64,000 bases of DNA from Streptomyces scabiei 87.22 (GTDB lineage: Bacteria > Actinomycetota > Actinomycetes > Streptomycetales > Streptomycetaceae). The notes beneath the pieces are model-generated. The model worked only from the letters and a program-made list of their open reading frames with translations. It searched no databases and was not told the DNA's origin. Below are positions 33,003-41,840 of this stretch, piece after piece (the first letter of the stretch is position 1; the number at the start of each line of letters is the position of its first letter). The DNA lies in the NCBI RefSeq assembly GCF_000091305.1, contig NC_013929.1:3906001-3970000 (forward strand), in the 5' to 3' direction. Position numbers and translations under genes: made by a program.

Positions 33003-34144
33003 CGGCCCGACACCTCCTTCTTGACGTTGTGGTTGTCGGAGGCGTCCGCGTCGGGACCGCCGAGGACGTGGCCCGCGGCCAGTTCGGCGCCGACCCGGCG
33101 CTGCTGGCGGCGCAGGCCCCACTCGCGCACGGTCTCGTAGGAGACGACGACCGAGAGCACGATCAGGCCCTGCATGATGACCGCGATCTCCTTGTCGTAG
33201 CCGTGGAAGTCCAGCTCCGGGGACGCCTTGTCGAGCCAGGCCCACAGCAGGGCGGCGAAGGCGATGCCGACGGGGCTGTTCCGGCCGAGCAGGGCGATGC
33301 CGATGCCCAGGAAACCGATCCCGGTGGGGAAGTTCAGGCTGTACGTGTGGGTGTCGCCGAGCAGGATCGGCAGGCCCGCGAGGCCCGCGACACCGCCGGA
33401 GATCAGCATGGCGGTGAGGACCATGCGCTTGGGGTCGACACCGCTGGCCGCGGCGGCGGACTCCGAGGCGCCGGAGGCGCGCAGGTCGAAGCCGAAGCGG
33501 GTGCGGTTGATGACGATCCAGTAGCCGACGCCGAGCAGGATGGCGAGCAGCACCAGGCCGTAGATCTCGCCGGCCTCGCCCATGTCGATGCCGGGGACCC
33601 AGCCGGACTCGGCCATCTCGCCGGTGGTGTTGTTGTTGCCGACCTTGACGCCGAAGACGTTCGGCAGCCAGAGGTAGCCGATGACGGAGGTGGCGATCGC
33701 GTTCAGCATGATCGACGCGACGACCTCGCTGACGCCGCGGGTGACCTTGAGGACGCCGACGATGCCGGCCCAGAAGGCGCCGGTGAGGATCGCCGTGAGC
33801 ATCAGCAGCGGGATCTGCAGGACCGCGGGCAGGTCGACGTGCGCGCCGACGATCGCGGCCATCATGGCGCCGAGCAGGTACTGGCCGTCGACACCGATGT
33901 TGAACAGGTTCATCCGGAAGCCGATGGCCACCGCGAGGGCCGCGACGTAGTACAGCGAGGCCTGGTTGATGATCCGGACCTGGATGTCGGAGAACGTGGC
34001 CTGCTCGAACATGATCGTGAACGGCTCGACCGGGTTCTTGCCGGAGGCCAGCAGCACGATCGCGGTCAGCACGAAGGCCACGGCCAGCGCGAGGACCGGT
34101 CCGGCCACCGCGAGGAGCACGCGCTCCTTGTCGAACTTCTTCAT
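32999..34144 (-). CDS. Nucleoside ABC importer permease 1
   Basis: 381 residues, the same family as permease 2. Segments: VLALAVAFVLTAIVLLASGKNPVEPFTIMF, IGFRMNLFNIGVDGQYLLGAMMAAIVGAHVD, GVLKVTRGVSEVVASIMLNAIATSVIGYLWL, RASGASESAAAASGVDPKRMVLTAMLISGGVAGLAGLPILLGD and GFLGIGIALLGRNSPVGIAFAALLWAWL. The cytoplasmic C-terminal tail is hydrophilic. The ATG and the ATPase stop share one base (TGATG), so translation is coupled. Confidence 0.93.
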   Translation of the reverse strand: MKKFDKERVLLAVAGPVLALAVAFVLTAIVLLASGKNPVEPFTIMFEQATFSDIQVRIINQASLYYVAALAVAIGFRMNLFNIGVDGQYLLGAMMAAIVGAHVDLPAVLQIPLLMLTAILTGAFWAGIVGVLKVTRGVSEVVASIMLNAIATSVIGYLWLPNVFGVKVGNNNTTGEMAESGWVPGIDMGEAGEIYGLVLLAILLGVGYWIVINRTRFGFDLRASGASESAAAASGVDPKRMVLTAMLISGGVAGLAGLPILLGDTHTYSLNFPTGIGFLGIGIALLGRNSPVGIAFAALLWAWLDKASPELDFHGYDKEIAVIMQGLIVLSVVVSYETVREWGLRRQQRRVGAELAAGHVLGGPDADASDNHNVKKEVSGR

Positions 34145-35712
34145 CAGCGGGCCTCGTCTTCCTCGGACTCGGACGTGTCCGCCGAGGTCTCGGGGGTCTC
34201 TTCGGATGCGAGGTGGCCGGTGGCGGCACCGGTCATGGCCGAGCCCAGCTCCTCGGGGGTGATGGTGGCGGGGTCGGCGTCGGCGACCAGCTTGCCGTTG
34301 TAGATCACCCGGAGCGTGTCGGACAGGCCGATCAGCTCGTCCAGGTCGGCGGAGATCAGCAGGACGGCCAGGCCCTCGCGGCGGGCCTCGCGGATCTGGT
34401 CCCAGATCTGGGCCTGCGCGCCGACGTCCACACCGCGGGTGGGGTGGGCGGCGATCAGGAAGCGCGGCTTGTGGCTCATCTCGCGGCCGACGATCAGCTT
34501 CTGCTGGTTGCCGCCGGAGAGGGAGGCGGCGGTGACGTCGATGCCGGGGGTGCGGACGTCGTACTCGGTGACGATCCGGCGGGTGTCCTCCTGGGCGGCC
34601 TTGGGGTCGAGCCAGACGCCCTTGGCGTTGGGCCGCTCGGTCACATGGCCGAGGATACGGTTCTCCCAGAGGGGGGCCTCCAGCAGCAGACCGTGCCGGT
34701 GGCGGTCCTCGGGGATGTAGCCGACGCCCTGCTCACGGCGCCTGCGGGTGGGCCAGGAGGTGATCTCGTCGTCGGCGAGCGAGATCGTGCCCGAGTCGGC
34801 GGACTTCAGGCCGATCAGCGCGTCCACCAGTTCGGTCTGGCCGTTGCCCTCGACACCGGCGAGGCCGAGGACCTCGCCCGCGTGGATGGTGAAGGTGATG
34901 TCGTCGAGCAGGGCCTTGCCGCCGACGGCCTCCAGACGGAGGTCCTTGACGGTGAGGACGGGACGGTCGGTGACCGTGGACTCGGCCGTCTCGGGGGTGG
35001 GCAGCTCGCTGCCGACCATCAGCTCGGCGAGCTGACGCGGGGTGGTCTCGGCGGGGACGGCCGTACCGACGGTCGTACCGCGCCGGATGACGGTGATCTC
35101 GTCGGCGACGGAGAGCACCTCGCCCAGCTTGTGCGAGATGAAGATGACCGCCAGGCCCTGCGCCTTGAGTTCGCGCAGGTTGGCGAAGAGGGAGTCGACC
35201 TCCTGGGGCACCAGGACGGCGGTGGGCTCGTCCAGGATCAGGGTGCGGGCGCCGCGGTAGAGGACCTTGAGGATCTCCACGCGCTGGCGCTCGGCGACAC
35301 CCAGCTCCTCGACCAGGACGTCCGGGCGCACGCCGAAGCCGTAGCGCTCGGAGATCTCCTTGATCTTGCGACGGGCCTTGGCGCCGATGCCGTGGAGCTT
35401 CTCGCTGCCGAGGACCACGTTCTCCAGGACCGTGAGGTTGTCGGCGAGCATGAAGTGCTGGTGGACCATGCCGATGCCACGGACGATGGCGTCGGCCGGG
35501 GACGAGAACGAGACCTGCTCGCCGTCGACCGCGATGGTGCCCTCGTCCGGCTTCTGCATGCCGTAGAGGATCTTCATCAGGGTGGACTTGCCGGCCCCGT
35601 TCTCCCCGACGAGGGCGTGGACGGTGCCCTTGCGCACGGTGAGGTGGATGTCGTGGTTGGCCACGACGCCGGGGAATCGCTTGGTGATCCCGGCGAGTTC
35701 GACGGCGGTCAC
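34144..35712 (-). CDS. Nucleoside ABC importer ATPase (tandem NBDs)
   Basis: 522 residues with two ABC domains. The first has Walker A GENGAGKSTLMKIL, a degenerate signature (LGVAERQRVEILK) and Walker B RTLILDEPTAVL. The second has the sugar/nucleoside-importer type Walker A GVEGNGQTEL, signature SLSGGNQQKLIVGREM and an unusual Walker B end, LIAAHPTRGVDVGA, where DE is replaced by AH. The GTG at 35712 starts at the conserved MTAVELAGITKRFPGV but has no Shine-Dalgarno. The frame is open further to an ATC at 35760, 8 nt after AGGAG, which may be the true start. The operator palindrome lies at 35789-35800. Confidence 0.92.
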   Translation of the reverse strand: MTAVELAGITKRFPGVVANHDIHLTVRKGTVHALVGENGAGKSTLMKILYGMQKPDEGTIAVDGEQVSFSSPADAIVRGIGMVHQHFMLADNLTVLENVVLGSEKLHGIGAKARRKIKEISERYGFGVRPDVLVEELGVAERQRVEILKVLYRGARTLILDEPTAVLVPQEVDSLFANLRELKAQGLAVIFISHKLGEVLSVADEITVIRRGTTVGTAVPAETTPRQLAELMVGSELPTPETAESTVTDRPVLTVKDLRLEAVGGKALLDDITFTIHAGEVLGLAGVEGNGQTELVDALIGLKSADSGTISLADDEITSWPTRRRREQGVGYIPEDRHRHGLLLEAPLWENRILGHVTERPNAKGVWLDPKAAQEDTRRIVTEYDVRTPGIDVTAASLSGGNQQKLIVGREMSHKPRFLIAAHPTRGVDVGAQAQIWDQIREARREGLAVLLISADLDELIGLSDTLRVIYNGKLVADADPATITPEELGSAMTGAATGHLASEETPETSADTSESEEDEAR

Positions 35713-35788
35713 CGATTCGTTGACCGCGGCGTCGGCCGGAGGGCTGCTGGACGCGTTGATGGCGCACTCTCCTGGGAAAGGGGGTCGT

Positions 35789-35800
35789 CTACGCGCGTAG
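35789..35800. promoter_or_regulatory. Palindromic operator before the importer operon
   Basis: CTACGCGCGTAG, perfect palindrome, 16 bp upstream of the AGGAG ribosome site of the ATPase gene. It is the only site for the ATPase-permease-permease-cdd operon. Confidence 0.85.
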
Positions 35801-35888
35801 CGCCCCTACGGCATCGGAAGCGGGCGACACGCCCAAGCGGTGCCGGGAGACCCGGGGCGACACCCCGGCTCCCCCGGGGCCGCTTAGA

Positions 35889-35927
35889 CAACGGGGTACA
35901 GGGAGCGATACTCCCCGTACCCCGTTG
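35889..35927 (-). terminator. Hairpin terminator after BMP lipoprotein 1
   Basis: CAACGGGGTAC pairs with GTACCCCGTTG, and an inner GGGAG/CTCCC extends the stem across one mismatch. It separates the BMP gene from the importer operon. Confidence 0.75.
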
Positions 35928-36011
35928 AGCGCGCGTAACCCCGCGGTTACCGGCGACTCCGGAGGTGCCTGAACACCCCGGGGTCGCGCGACTGCTCGTG
36001 GTACAGCTGGA

Positions 36012-37064
36012 TCAGCCGGTCTTGACCTTGATCTCGCCGCTGATGATCTTCTCCTTGGCCGTGGTGATGGCCTCCTGGAGCTTGGTGTCGCTCTTGAACT
36101 TCGGGTGGGAGTCGGCGAGGCCGACCTCACCGGTCTTCAGATCGCCCCTGACGATACCGGTCCCGGGCTTGCCGTCCTCGACCGACTTCGCCAGGTTGTA
36201 CACCGCCTTGGCGACGTCCTTCGTCGCCGAGGTCAGGATGGAGTCCTTGTACTTCGCGAGGGCCTCCTGCCGGTACTGGTCGGAGTCGACACCGATCGCC
36301 CAGACCTTGTTCGCGGCGGCGGCCTCGATCACCCCCTGGCCGGACAGACCGGCCGCCGCGTAGACGACGTCGGCCTTCTTCTCGATCTGACCCTCGGCGG
36401 CCGTCTTGCCCTTGTCGGGGCTGGAGAAGCCGCCCTCCTCGGCCGTCTGGGTCAGGTACTGGGTCAGCACCTTGACCTTGGGGTCGGTGTCCTCGACCCC
36501 CTGCGCGAAGCCCGCCTGGAACTTGTGGATCAGCGGGATGTCCACACCGCCCACGAAGCCGACGGTCTTCGTCTTCGTGGACCTGGCCGCCGCGACGCCG
36601 GCGAGGTACGAGGCCTGCTCCTCGGAGAAGACCAGGTCCGCGACGTTGTCCAGCTGGACCGTGGAGTCGTCGACGATGCCGAAGGTGGTGTCCGGGAACT
36701 GCTCGGCGGCGGCCTTCACGGCGGTGGCGTACGCGTAGCCCACACCGACGACCGGGTTGTAGCCCTGCTTGGCCAGGGAGGCCAGGCGCTGCTCCTTGTC
36801 CGCGTCCGTCTCACCCTCGGTGGGCTCGATGTCCTGGGTGTCGTACCCGAACTCCTTCTTCGCCTTCTCCAGGCCGGCGAACGCGGCGTCGTTGAAGGAC
36901 TGGTCGCCCTTGCCGCCGACGTCGTACGCGATCGCGAGGCCCTTGTCGCCCTTGGCGTCGGCGGAGGACGAGGCGTCCGTCGACGTACCGCCGCAGGCGG
37001 AGAGGGCGAGGGCGAGGGAGGCGGTCGCTGCGCCTGCGACCGCGAGGCGGGAAACCCGGCGCAT
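36012..37064 (-). CDS. BMP-family nucleoside-binding lipoprotein 1
   Basis: 350 residues. A lipoprotein signal with lipobox ALSACGG lies at about residue 23. The mature Bmp/Med domain has GLAIAYDVGGKGDQSFNDAAFAGLEKAKKEFGYD, the NPVVGVGYAYATAV loop, SYLAGVAAARSTKTKTVGFVGGVDIPLIHKFQAGFAQGV, KKADVVYAAAGLSGQGVIEAA and VWAIGVDSDQY. Proteins of this family bind purine or general nucleosides for the adjacent ABC importer. AGGAG lies 8 nt before the ATG. It is a close paralogue of the next gene and has its own promoter with an operator variant and a -10-like TATAAG (minus strand, 37129-37134). Confidence 0.93.
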   Translation of the reverse strand: MRRVSRLAVAGAATASLALALSACGGTSTDASSSADAKGDKGLAIAYDVGGKGDQSFNDAAFAGLEKAKKEFGYDTQDIEPTEGETDADKEQRLASLAKQGYNPVVGVGYAYATAVKAAAEQFPDTTFGIVDDSTVQLDNVADLVFSEEQASYLAGVAAARSTKTKTVGFVGGVDIPLIHKFQAGFAQGVEDTDPKVKVLTQYLTQTAEEGGFSSPDKGKTAAEGQIEKKADVVYAAAGLSGQGVIEAAAANKVWAIGVDSDQYRQEALAKYKDSILTSATKDVAKAVYNLAKSVEDGKPGTGIVRGDLKTGEVGLADSHPKFKSDTKLQEAITTAKEKIISGEIKVKTG

Positions 37065-37151
37065 GTGTGGTGCTCCTGTCGTACAGCGCCGGGGGGTACT
37101 GCTCAGTGGTGCTTCACAGCATCGGCGCCTTATATGGCTTTCGCCGCAGAG

Positions 37152-37163
37152 TAACGCGCGTAG
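37152..37163. promoter_or_regulatory. Variant operator before BMP lipoprotein 1
   Basis: TAACGCGCGTAG on the plus strand (CTACGCGCGTTA on the gene strand), 10 of 12 bases matching the palindrome. It lies 17 bp upstream of the -10-like TATAAG, so it would cover the -35 region. Confidence 0.7.
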
Positions 37164-37270
37164 ACCCCTCGGGTGAAGCCTGGTGGACCACGTTGTTATG
37201 GGGCCGTGTTGCAAGGGTGTCCGGGGCGGCGTGGGGGTGTTGGGGGCGGAGTGTCGGGTGCGGGTGCATC

Positions 37271-37299
37271 GTGGCTGGTCGCGCCCACGCGGCGGAGCC
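37271..37299 (-). repeat. Dispersed intergenic repeat, copy C (type 1)
   Basis: 29 bases identical, on the opposite strand, to 6751-6779. It lies in the 330-bp gap between the two BMP genes, beside the terminator of the second. Confidence 0.85.
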
Positions 37300-37335
37300 C
37301 CGATCGGTACGGCCCGACCGGTGCGCCGGGACACG

Positions 37336-37373
37336 CGACAGCGGGCGGGTGCAGAAGCACCCGCCCGCTGTCG
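37336..37373 (-). terminator. Hairpin terminator after BMP lipoprotein 2
   Basis: A perfect 17-bp stem (CGACAGCGGGCGGGTGC and its complement) with loop AGAA lies 21 nt downstream of the stop codon. Confidence 0.85.
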
Positions 37374-37394
37374 GCGTTCGTCGCGGATCCGGAC

Positions 37395-38450
37395 CTATTC
37401 GGTCTTCACCTTGATCGAGCCGTCGATGATGCCTTCCTTGGCCTTGGCGACCGCGTCGGTCAGGCCGGCGATCTCCGCCATCTTCGGGTTGGAGTCGGCC
37501 AGGCCGACGCCGTCCACCTTGAGGTCGAAGGTCTGGACACCGGTGAGCGGCTTGCCGTCCTCGACGGACTTGGCGAGCGTGTAGACCGCGCCGCCGACGT
37601 CCTTCAGGGCGGAGGTGAGGATGTAGTCCTTGTACTTGGCGAGGGCTTCCTGGTTGTACTGGTCGGAGTCGACGCCGATCGCCCAGACCTTCGCCTTGGC
37701 GGCGGCCTCGATGACACCCTGGCCGGAGAGACCGGCGGCCGCGTAGAGCACGTCCGCCTTCTTCTCGATCTGGCCCTCGGCGGCGGCCTTGCCCTTGTCG
37801 GGGCTGGAGAAGCCGCCCTCTTCGGCCGTCTGGGTCAGGTACTGCGAGAGGACCTTGACCTTCGGGTTGGTGTCCGCGACGCCCTGCTTGTAGCCGGCCT
37901 CGAACTTGTGGATGAGCGGGATGTCCACGCCGCCCACGAAGCCCACGGTGTTGGTCTTGGTGGCCTTGGCCGCCGCGACGCCGGCGAGGTACGAGGCCTC
38001 CTGCTCGGCGAAGACGAGGGACGCCACGTTGTCACCCTCGACGACCGAGTCGACGATGCCGAAGGTCGTCTTCGGGAACTTCTTGGACGCGGCCTCCATG
38101 GCGGGGCCGTAGGCGAAGCCGACACCGACGACGGGGTTGTAGCCCTGCTTGGCCAGGGACTCCAGACGCTGCTGCTTGTCGGCGTCCGTCTCGCCCTCGG
38201 TGGGCTCGATGTCCGCGGTCTTGTACCCGAATTCCTTCTGAGCCTTCTCCAGGCCCGCGAAGGCGGCGTCGTTGAAGGACTGGTCGCCCTTGCCACCGAT
38301 GTCGTACGCGATCGCGAGACCCTTTTCGCCCTTGCTGGTCTCGCCGCCGCTGTTGCTGCCCTCGCTGCTGGTACCACCACAGGCCGTGGCGGCGAGCGCC
38401 AGCGACGCGACCCCCACCGCGACGCGGGTCAGTTTGGAAATCCGACGCAT
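37395..38450 (-). CDS. BMP-family nucleoside-binding lipoprotein 2
   Basis: 351 residues from MRRISKLTRVAVGV; ATG codons at 38465 and 38474 are alternative starts. Lipobox ALAATACGG. The mature part runs parallel to lipoprotein 1 with long identical stretches (GEKGLAIAYDIGGKGDQSFNDAAFAGLEKAQKEFGY, GFVGGVDIPLIHKFEAGYKQGV, YLTQTAEEGGFSSPDKGK). The two therefore arose by tandem duplication. A terminator follows each copy and an operator variant precedes each, so they are separate units of one regulon. They may differ in nucleoside preference. Confidence 0.92.
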   Translation of the reverse strand: MRRISKLTRVAVGVASLALAATACGGTSSEGSNSGGETSKGEKGLAIAYDIGGKGDQSFNDAAFAGLEKAQKEFGYKTADIEPTEGETDADKQQRLESLAKQGYNPVVGVGFAYGPAMEAASKKFPKTTFGIVDSVVEGDNVASLVFAEQEASYLAGVAAAKATKTNTVGFVGGVDIPLIHKFEAGYKQGVADTNPKVKVLSQYLTQTAEEGGFSSPDKGKAAAEGQIEKKADVLYAAAGLSGQGVIEAAAKAKVWAIGVDSDQYNQEALAKYKDYILTSALKDVGGAVYTLAKSVEDGKPLTGVQTFDLKVDGVGLADSNPKMAEIAGLTDAVAKAKEGIIDGSIKVKTE

Positions 38451-38508
38451 CTTGAAGTTCCCCATCTTCTGCAAAGCCCCGCGACCGGGTGCTCAGTTCG
38501 GCGCACAT

Positions 38509-38520
38509 TAACGCGCGTAG
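38509..38520. promoter_or_regulatory. Variant operator before BMP lipoprotein 2
   Basis: TAACGCGCGTAG, identical to the variant at 37152-37163. It lies about 58 bp before the chosen start. Confidence 0.7.
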
Positions 38521-38765
38521 ACCCTCCTGGGAACGGGGTTTCGACTGGCCGTTATCCATTCGTGCCGGTGGCCGTTACGTCCTCGTGAACCATGGGATCG
38601 AAAGGGATCTCACGGACACAGTGCCTCTCCCGCCCCTCGCTGTGCGTGTACGAGGGGTGACGTCAGCGTGAAGGTGCGCGCTCCGCACGGTGATCGCACG
38701 GACACGCGCACCAGGCTGCCGCGAGGGTGGGCCGGGCGCAACCGGAGGGGTCGCGGAGGGGGTGC

Positions 38766-40019
38766 CTAGAGACCGGCGGGGTCCAGGGCGCGCATGCGGG
38801 CGTCCAGGAGGGCGGCCGCGGTGAAGAGCTCCACGCCCACGGTGATGGCGTGCTCGTCGGCGTCGAAGTCGCCCTGGTGGAGGTCGCGGACGGTGAGGTC
38901 GCCCGGACGGCGGACACCCAGACGGGCCATAGCGCCGGGGACGTGCTCCAGGTACCAGGAGAAGTCCTCGCCGCCGAGGCTCTGCTCGGTGTCCTCGACG
39001 GACTTGGCACCGCGGCGGGCGACCATCGAGTCGTGCAGCAGTTCGGTGACGACGGGGTCGTTGACGACCGGCGGGACGCCCCGGATGTAGTTGATCTCGG
39101 GCTTGGCGCGGTGCATGACCGCGACCTCCTGGACCGCCTCGTGGATCAGGTCGGGGGCCTGCCGCCAGGCGTTGATGTCCAGGCAGCGGACGGTGCCGGA
39201 GAGCTCCGCGTGCTGCGGGATGACGTTCGGCGCGTGGCCCGACTCGATGCGGCCCCAGGTCACGACGAGCCCGGCGCGGGCGTCGAACCGGCGGGCGACC
39301 AGCGCGGGGACGTCGGTGACGACCCGGGCGGCGGCGGTGACGAGGTCGGTGGTGAGGTGGGGGCGCGCGGTGTGGCCGCCCGGCCCGTCGAGGGACAGCT
39401 CCAGCCGGTCGCAGGCGGAGGTGATGGGGCCGTGGCGCAGGCCGATGAGGCCGGCGTCGACCCTCGGGTCGCAGTGCACGGCGATGATGCGGCCGACGCC
39501 GTCGAGCGCGCCGGTCCTGATGACGTCGGCGGCGCCGCCGGGCAGGACCTCCTCGGCGGGCTGGAAGATCAGCCGGACGGGGCGGGGCAGCTGGCCCCTG
39601 CGGTGCAGGTCGGCGAGGACGAGGCCGGCGCCGAGGACGACGGTGGTGTGCACGTCGTGGCCGCAGGCGTGGGCGCGGTCGGGAACGGTGGAGCGGTAGT
39701 CGCAGTCCACCTTGGTGTCCGGGATGGGGAGGGCGTCGATGTCGGCGCGCAGGGCGAGCGCGGAGCTGTCGGTGCCGTTCCAGTCGCCGATGTCACAGAT
39801 GAGTCCGGTGCCGCTGTCGAGCACGCGCGGGCTGAGGCCGGCCTTCTCCAGGCGGGCCTTGATCGCGGCGGTCGTGCGGAACTCCTGGTTGCCGAGCTCC
39901 GGGTGCATGTGCAAGTCGCGGCGGAAGGCGACGAGTTCGGCACGCAGGGCTTCCGGCAACGTGCCGGGGAGCGATGTTTCGGCTTCCCCCGGCAGATCTG
40001 CCTCGGACTCTCGGGACAT
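38766..40019 (-). CDS. M20-family amidohydrolase/peptidase
   Basis: 417 residues, an N-acyl amino acid or peptide amidohydrolase of the IAA-amino acid hydrolase/carboxypeptidase type. Metal ligands lie in ACGHDVHTT, FQPAEEVLPGGA (catalytic Glu pair) and SLGGEDFSWYLE; DLHMHPELGNQEFRT is the N-terminal signature. A dimerisation domain spans residues about 190-310 (SLDGPGGHTARPH...RIESGHAPNVIPQHAELSGTVRCLD). AGAGGGTG precedes the ATG at 40019. The substrate is unknown, and no operator of the nucleoside type is found upstream. Confidence 0.92.
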   Translation of the reverse strand: MSRESEADLPGEAETSLPGTLPEALRAELVAFRRDLHMHPELGNQEFRTTAAIKARLEKAGLSPRVLDSGTGLICDIGDWNGTDSSALALRADIDALPIPDTKVDCDYRSTVPDRAHACGHDVHTTVVLGAGLVLADLHRRGQLPRPVRLIFQPAEEVLPGGAADVIRTGALDGVGRIIAVHCDPRVDAGLIGLRHGPITSACDRLELSLDGPGGHTARPHLTTDLVTAAARVVTDVPALVARRFDARAGLVVTWGRIESGHAPNVIPQHAELSGTVRCLDINAWRQAPDLIHEAVQEVAVMHRAKPEINYIRGVPPVVNDPVVTELLHDSMVARRGAKSVEDTEQSLGGEDFSWYLEHVPGAMARLGVRRPGDLTVRDLHQGDFDADEHAITVGVELFTAAALLDARMRALDPAGL

Positions 40020-40625
40020 CAGTTGGTTCACCCTCTGAAGGGTAGGGCGATCGGGCGACCTTCTCACCCTCGATCAACAAAAAATCAGCCCGTGAGGGGA
40101 AGATTTCCGGTCGCACGACGCATACGTATTGGCAGGGATGGGTATACCCGGCCGCCTCTTCGCGGGCGGGCTGACCTCGGAGAAGGGAGCGCCGGGGTTG
40201 CCCGCGAATCCCATCGTTCAAACGTCCGGGGGTGTCCGGACGATTCCCACACTCCACGGATACCACGTCCGGCCCAGCGCACCGTCCCGGAACCCTCACC
40301 ACCGCGTGACGATTCCGCTACGCCGTGTGTGCGACAGGGTGCATGGGGAGGCGGCGCGGTGGGACCACGACAGGGCGGTGGCCTGCGGCTGCGGGGGTGA
40401 ATCGGGGGGCCGGGACCGTGGTGCGCGGCCGGGTCGTGCGGGGCCGGTGGGGGTGACAGGGATCACGAGGGTGACGCGGGGCGCGAGGTCGACGGGAGGG
40501 CGACCCGGCGGGTGATCGGCGGGCCCGGCTCGCGCCGCGCGGCGGGGCGCCCGCCCTCGGACGGTCACGCGGTCCCCCCGCGCCATCCCCGCGCCATCCG
40601 AGAAGCCGGGGCGGCCCCGGGCTTC
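40020..40625. other. 606-bp intergenic region without a supported gene
   Basis: I see no reliable gene. Small features are a GGGTATACCC palindrome at 40140-40149, an AT-richer stretch (AACAAAAAATC) at 40076 that may hold the M20 gene's promoter, and a tandem CGCGCCATCC repeat near 40580-40599. A 128-codon open frame on the plus strand (40129-40515) has no recognisable features. Confidence 0.4.
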
Positions 40626-40627
40626 TC
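40600..40627 (-). terminator. Hairpin at the end of the LtrA-like gene
   Basis: GAGAAGCCGGGGC pairs with GCCCCGGGCTTCTC with one bulged base. It overlaps the stop codon. Confidence 0.55.
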
Positions 40628-41840
40628 AGCCTCGTCGAGCCGTGTCCGCGGCGCCCGTCGGCCGGGTGGTGCGGGCGTGGAGGACCAGGACCGCGGCCAG
40701 TGTCGCGGTCAGGGCCGTCAGGGCGGCCAGGGCCGGGACGAGGGCGGTCAGGGGGCCTGCCGCAAGGCAGAGGGTGCCGCCGATGAGCAGGGCCGGGGCG
40801 CGGCGGCCCGTGGTGCGCAGCAGGATCGCGGCGGAGCCGAGCAGGAACAGGCCCGTACCGCCGGCCAGCGCCCAGGCGGGCATGCCGTGGAGGGGCTCGG
40901 ACAGGGCGTAGTGGCCCGTGTCGGCGACCTGGTGCAGGGTCGTCTTCATGCCGAGGGCGGTGATGACGACACCGGCCACCAGCGGCAGGTGCAGGAAGGT
41001 GTACGCGTCGCGGGCCAGGACCGTGCGGTCGTCGCCGGTCCGTTCGGCCAGGCGGTGTTCGGCCGGCTCGCTGACGCCGTGGAAGTACAGGCGCCAGAGG
41101 GCGGCGGAGACCAGCAGACCGAGGGCCGCCGCGGCCACGACGGGGGCGGTGACCGCGTAGCCGGTGACACCGACGCCGATCGCGACGATGGACTCGCCCA
41201 GCGCGATGATGACGATCAGGCCGTGGCGTTCGGAGAAGTGGGCGGGGGACGCCACGCGCCAGCCGGACCGGCCGGTGACGAAGATGCCCGCGTAGTCGAT
41301 GACCACCGCGGCCAGCCAGATCAGGATCCGCGTCACGCCGTCGAAGGCCGAGCCCACGAGCAGCAGGGTGAAGGGCGGGAGCACCGAGAGCAGGGCCGTA
41401 CGGCGCAGGGTGGCGCGCAGGGCCGTGTCGGCGGGGTCGGAGAGCCAGTAGGTCACCAGGTGCAGGACGCGGACGGCGCCGTAGCAGGCGACGAACAGCA
41501 AGGGGGCGTACAGGCCGGCCGGGTCGTCCTCGTACACCTTGGGGACCGTCAGGGAGACGATCAGGACGACCGTCATCACCGCCACCAGCACTCCGGACAT
41601 GGCGCCCGAGTCGGCGCGTACGACGTTGCCGAGCCAGGCGAAGCAGCACCAGCACCACCACAGGAGGGCCAGGACGACCATGCCGCCGAGCAGGCTCAGG
41701 GCGGTGGGATCGGCGGCCATCAGGGCCGTGACCTGGGTGATGGCGTAGACGAACACGAGATCGAAGAAGAGTTCGGCGGGCGTGACCCGGTGTCCGTCCG
41801 CCGTCGGCGTGAGCCGCGCGCGTTCGCCGTGTGTCGTCAC
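40626..41840 (-). CDS. Low temperature requirement A (LtrA)-family membrane protein
   Basis: 404 residues with about ten to twelve hydrophobic helices. The family signature VTPAELFFDLVFVYAITQVTALM is at the N-terminus, followed by LLWWCWCCFAWLGNVV, and the FSERHGLIVIIALGESIVAIGVG segment, which is the most conserved part of the family, is in the middle. The first residues (TTHGERARL) are soluble. The GTG at 41840 follows GGGGGAG very closely; a GTG at 41888 is an alternative. The LtrA function is poorly defined; the name comes from a Listeria cold-growth phenotype. Confidence 0.85.
   Translation of the reverse strand: MTTHGERARLTPTADGHRVTPAELFFDLVFVYAITQVTALMAADPTALSLLGGMVVLALLWWCWCCFAWLGNVVRADSGAMSGVLVAVMTVVLIVSLTVPKVYEDDPAGLYAPLLFVACYGAVRVLHLVTYWLSDPADTALRATLRRTALLSVLPPFTLLLVGSAFDGVTRILIWLAAVVIDYAGIFVTGRSGWRVASPAHFSERHGLIVIIALGESIVAIGVGVTGYAVTAPVVAAAALGLLVSAALWRLYFHGVSEPAEHRLAERTGDDRTVLARDAYTFLHLPLVAGVVITALGMKTTLHQVADTGHYALSEPLHGMPAWALAGGTGLFLLGSAAILLRTTGRRAPALLIGGTLCLAAGPLTALVPALAALTALTATLAAVLVLHARTTRPTGAADTARRG

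Noticed and set aside
35917..35940. Further copy of the nucleoside operator (GAGCGCGCGTAA)
   Set aside because: Only 8 of 12 bases match, it is not palindromic, and it lies at the BMP terminator, not at a promoter.
40129..40515. Possible 128-residue gene in the 606-bp gap
   Set aside because: No ribosome site, motif, signal or membrane segment, and the composition is like non-coding high-GC sequence.
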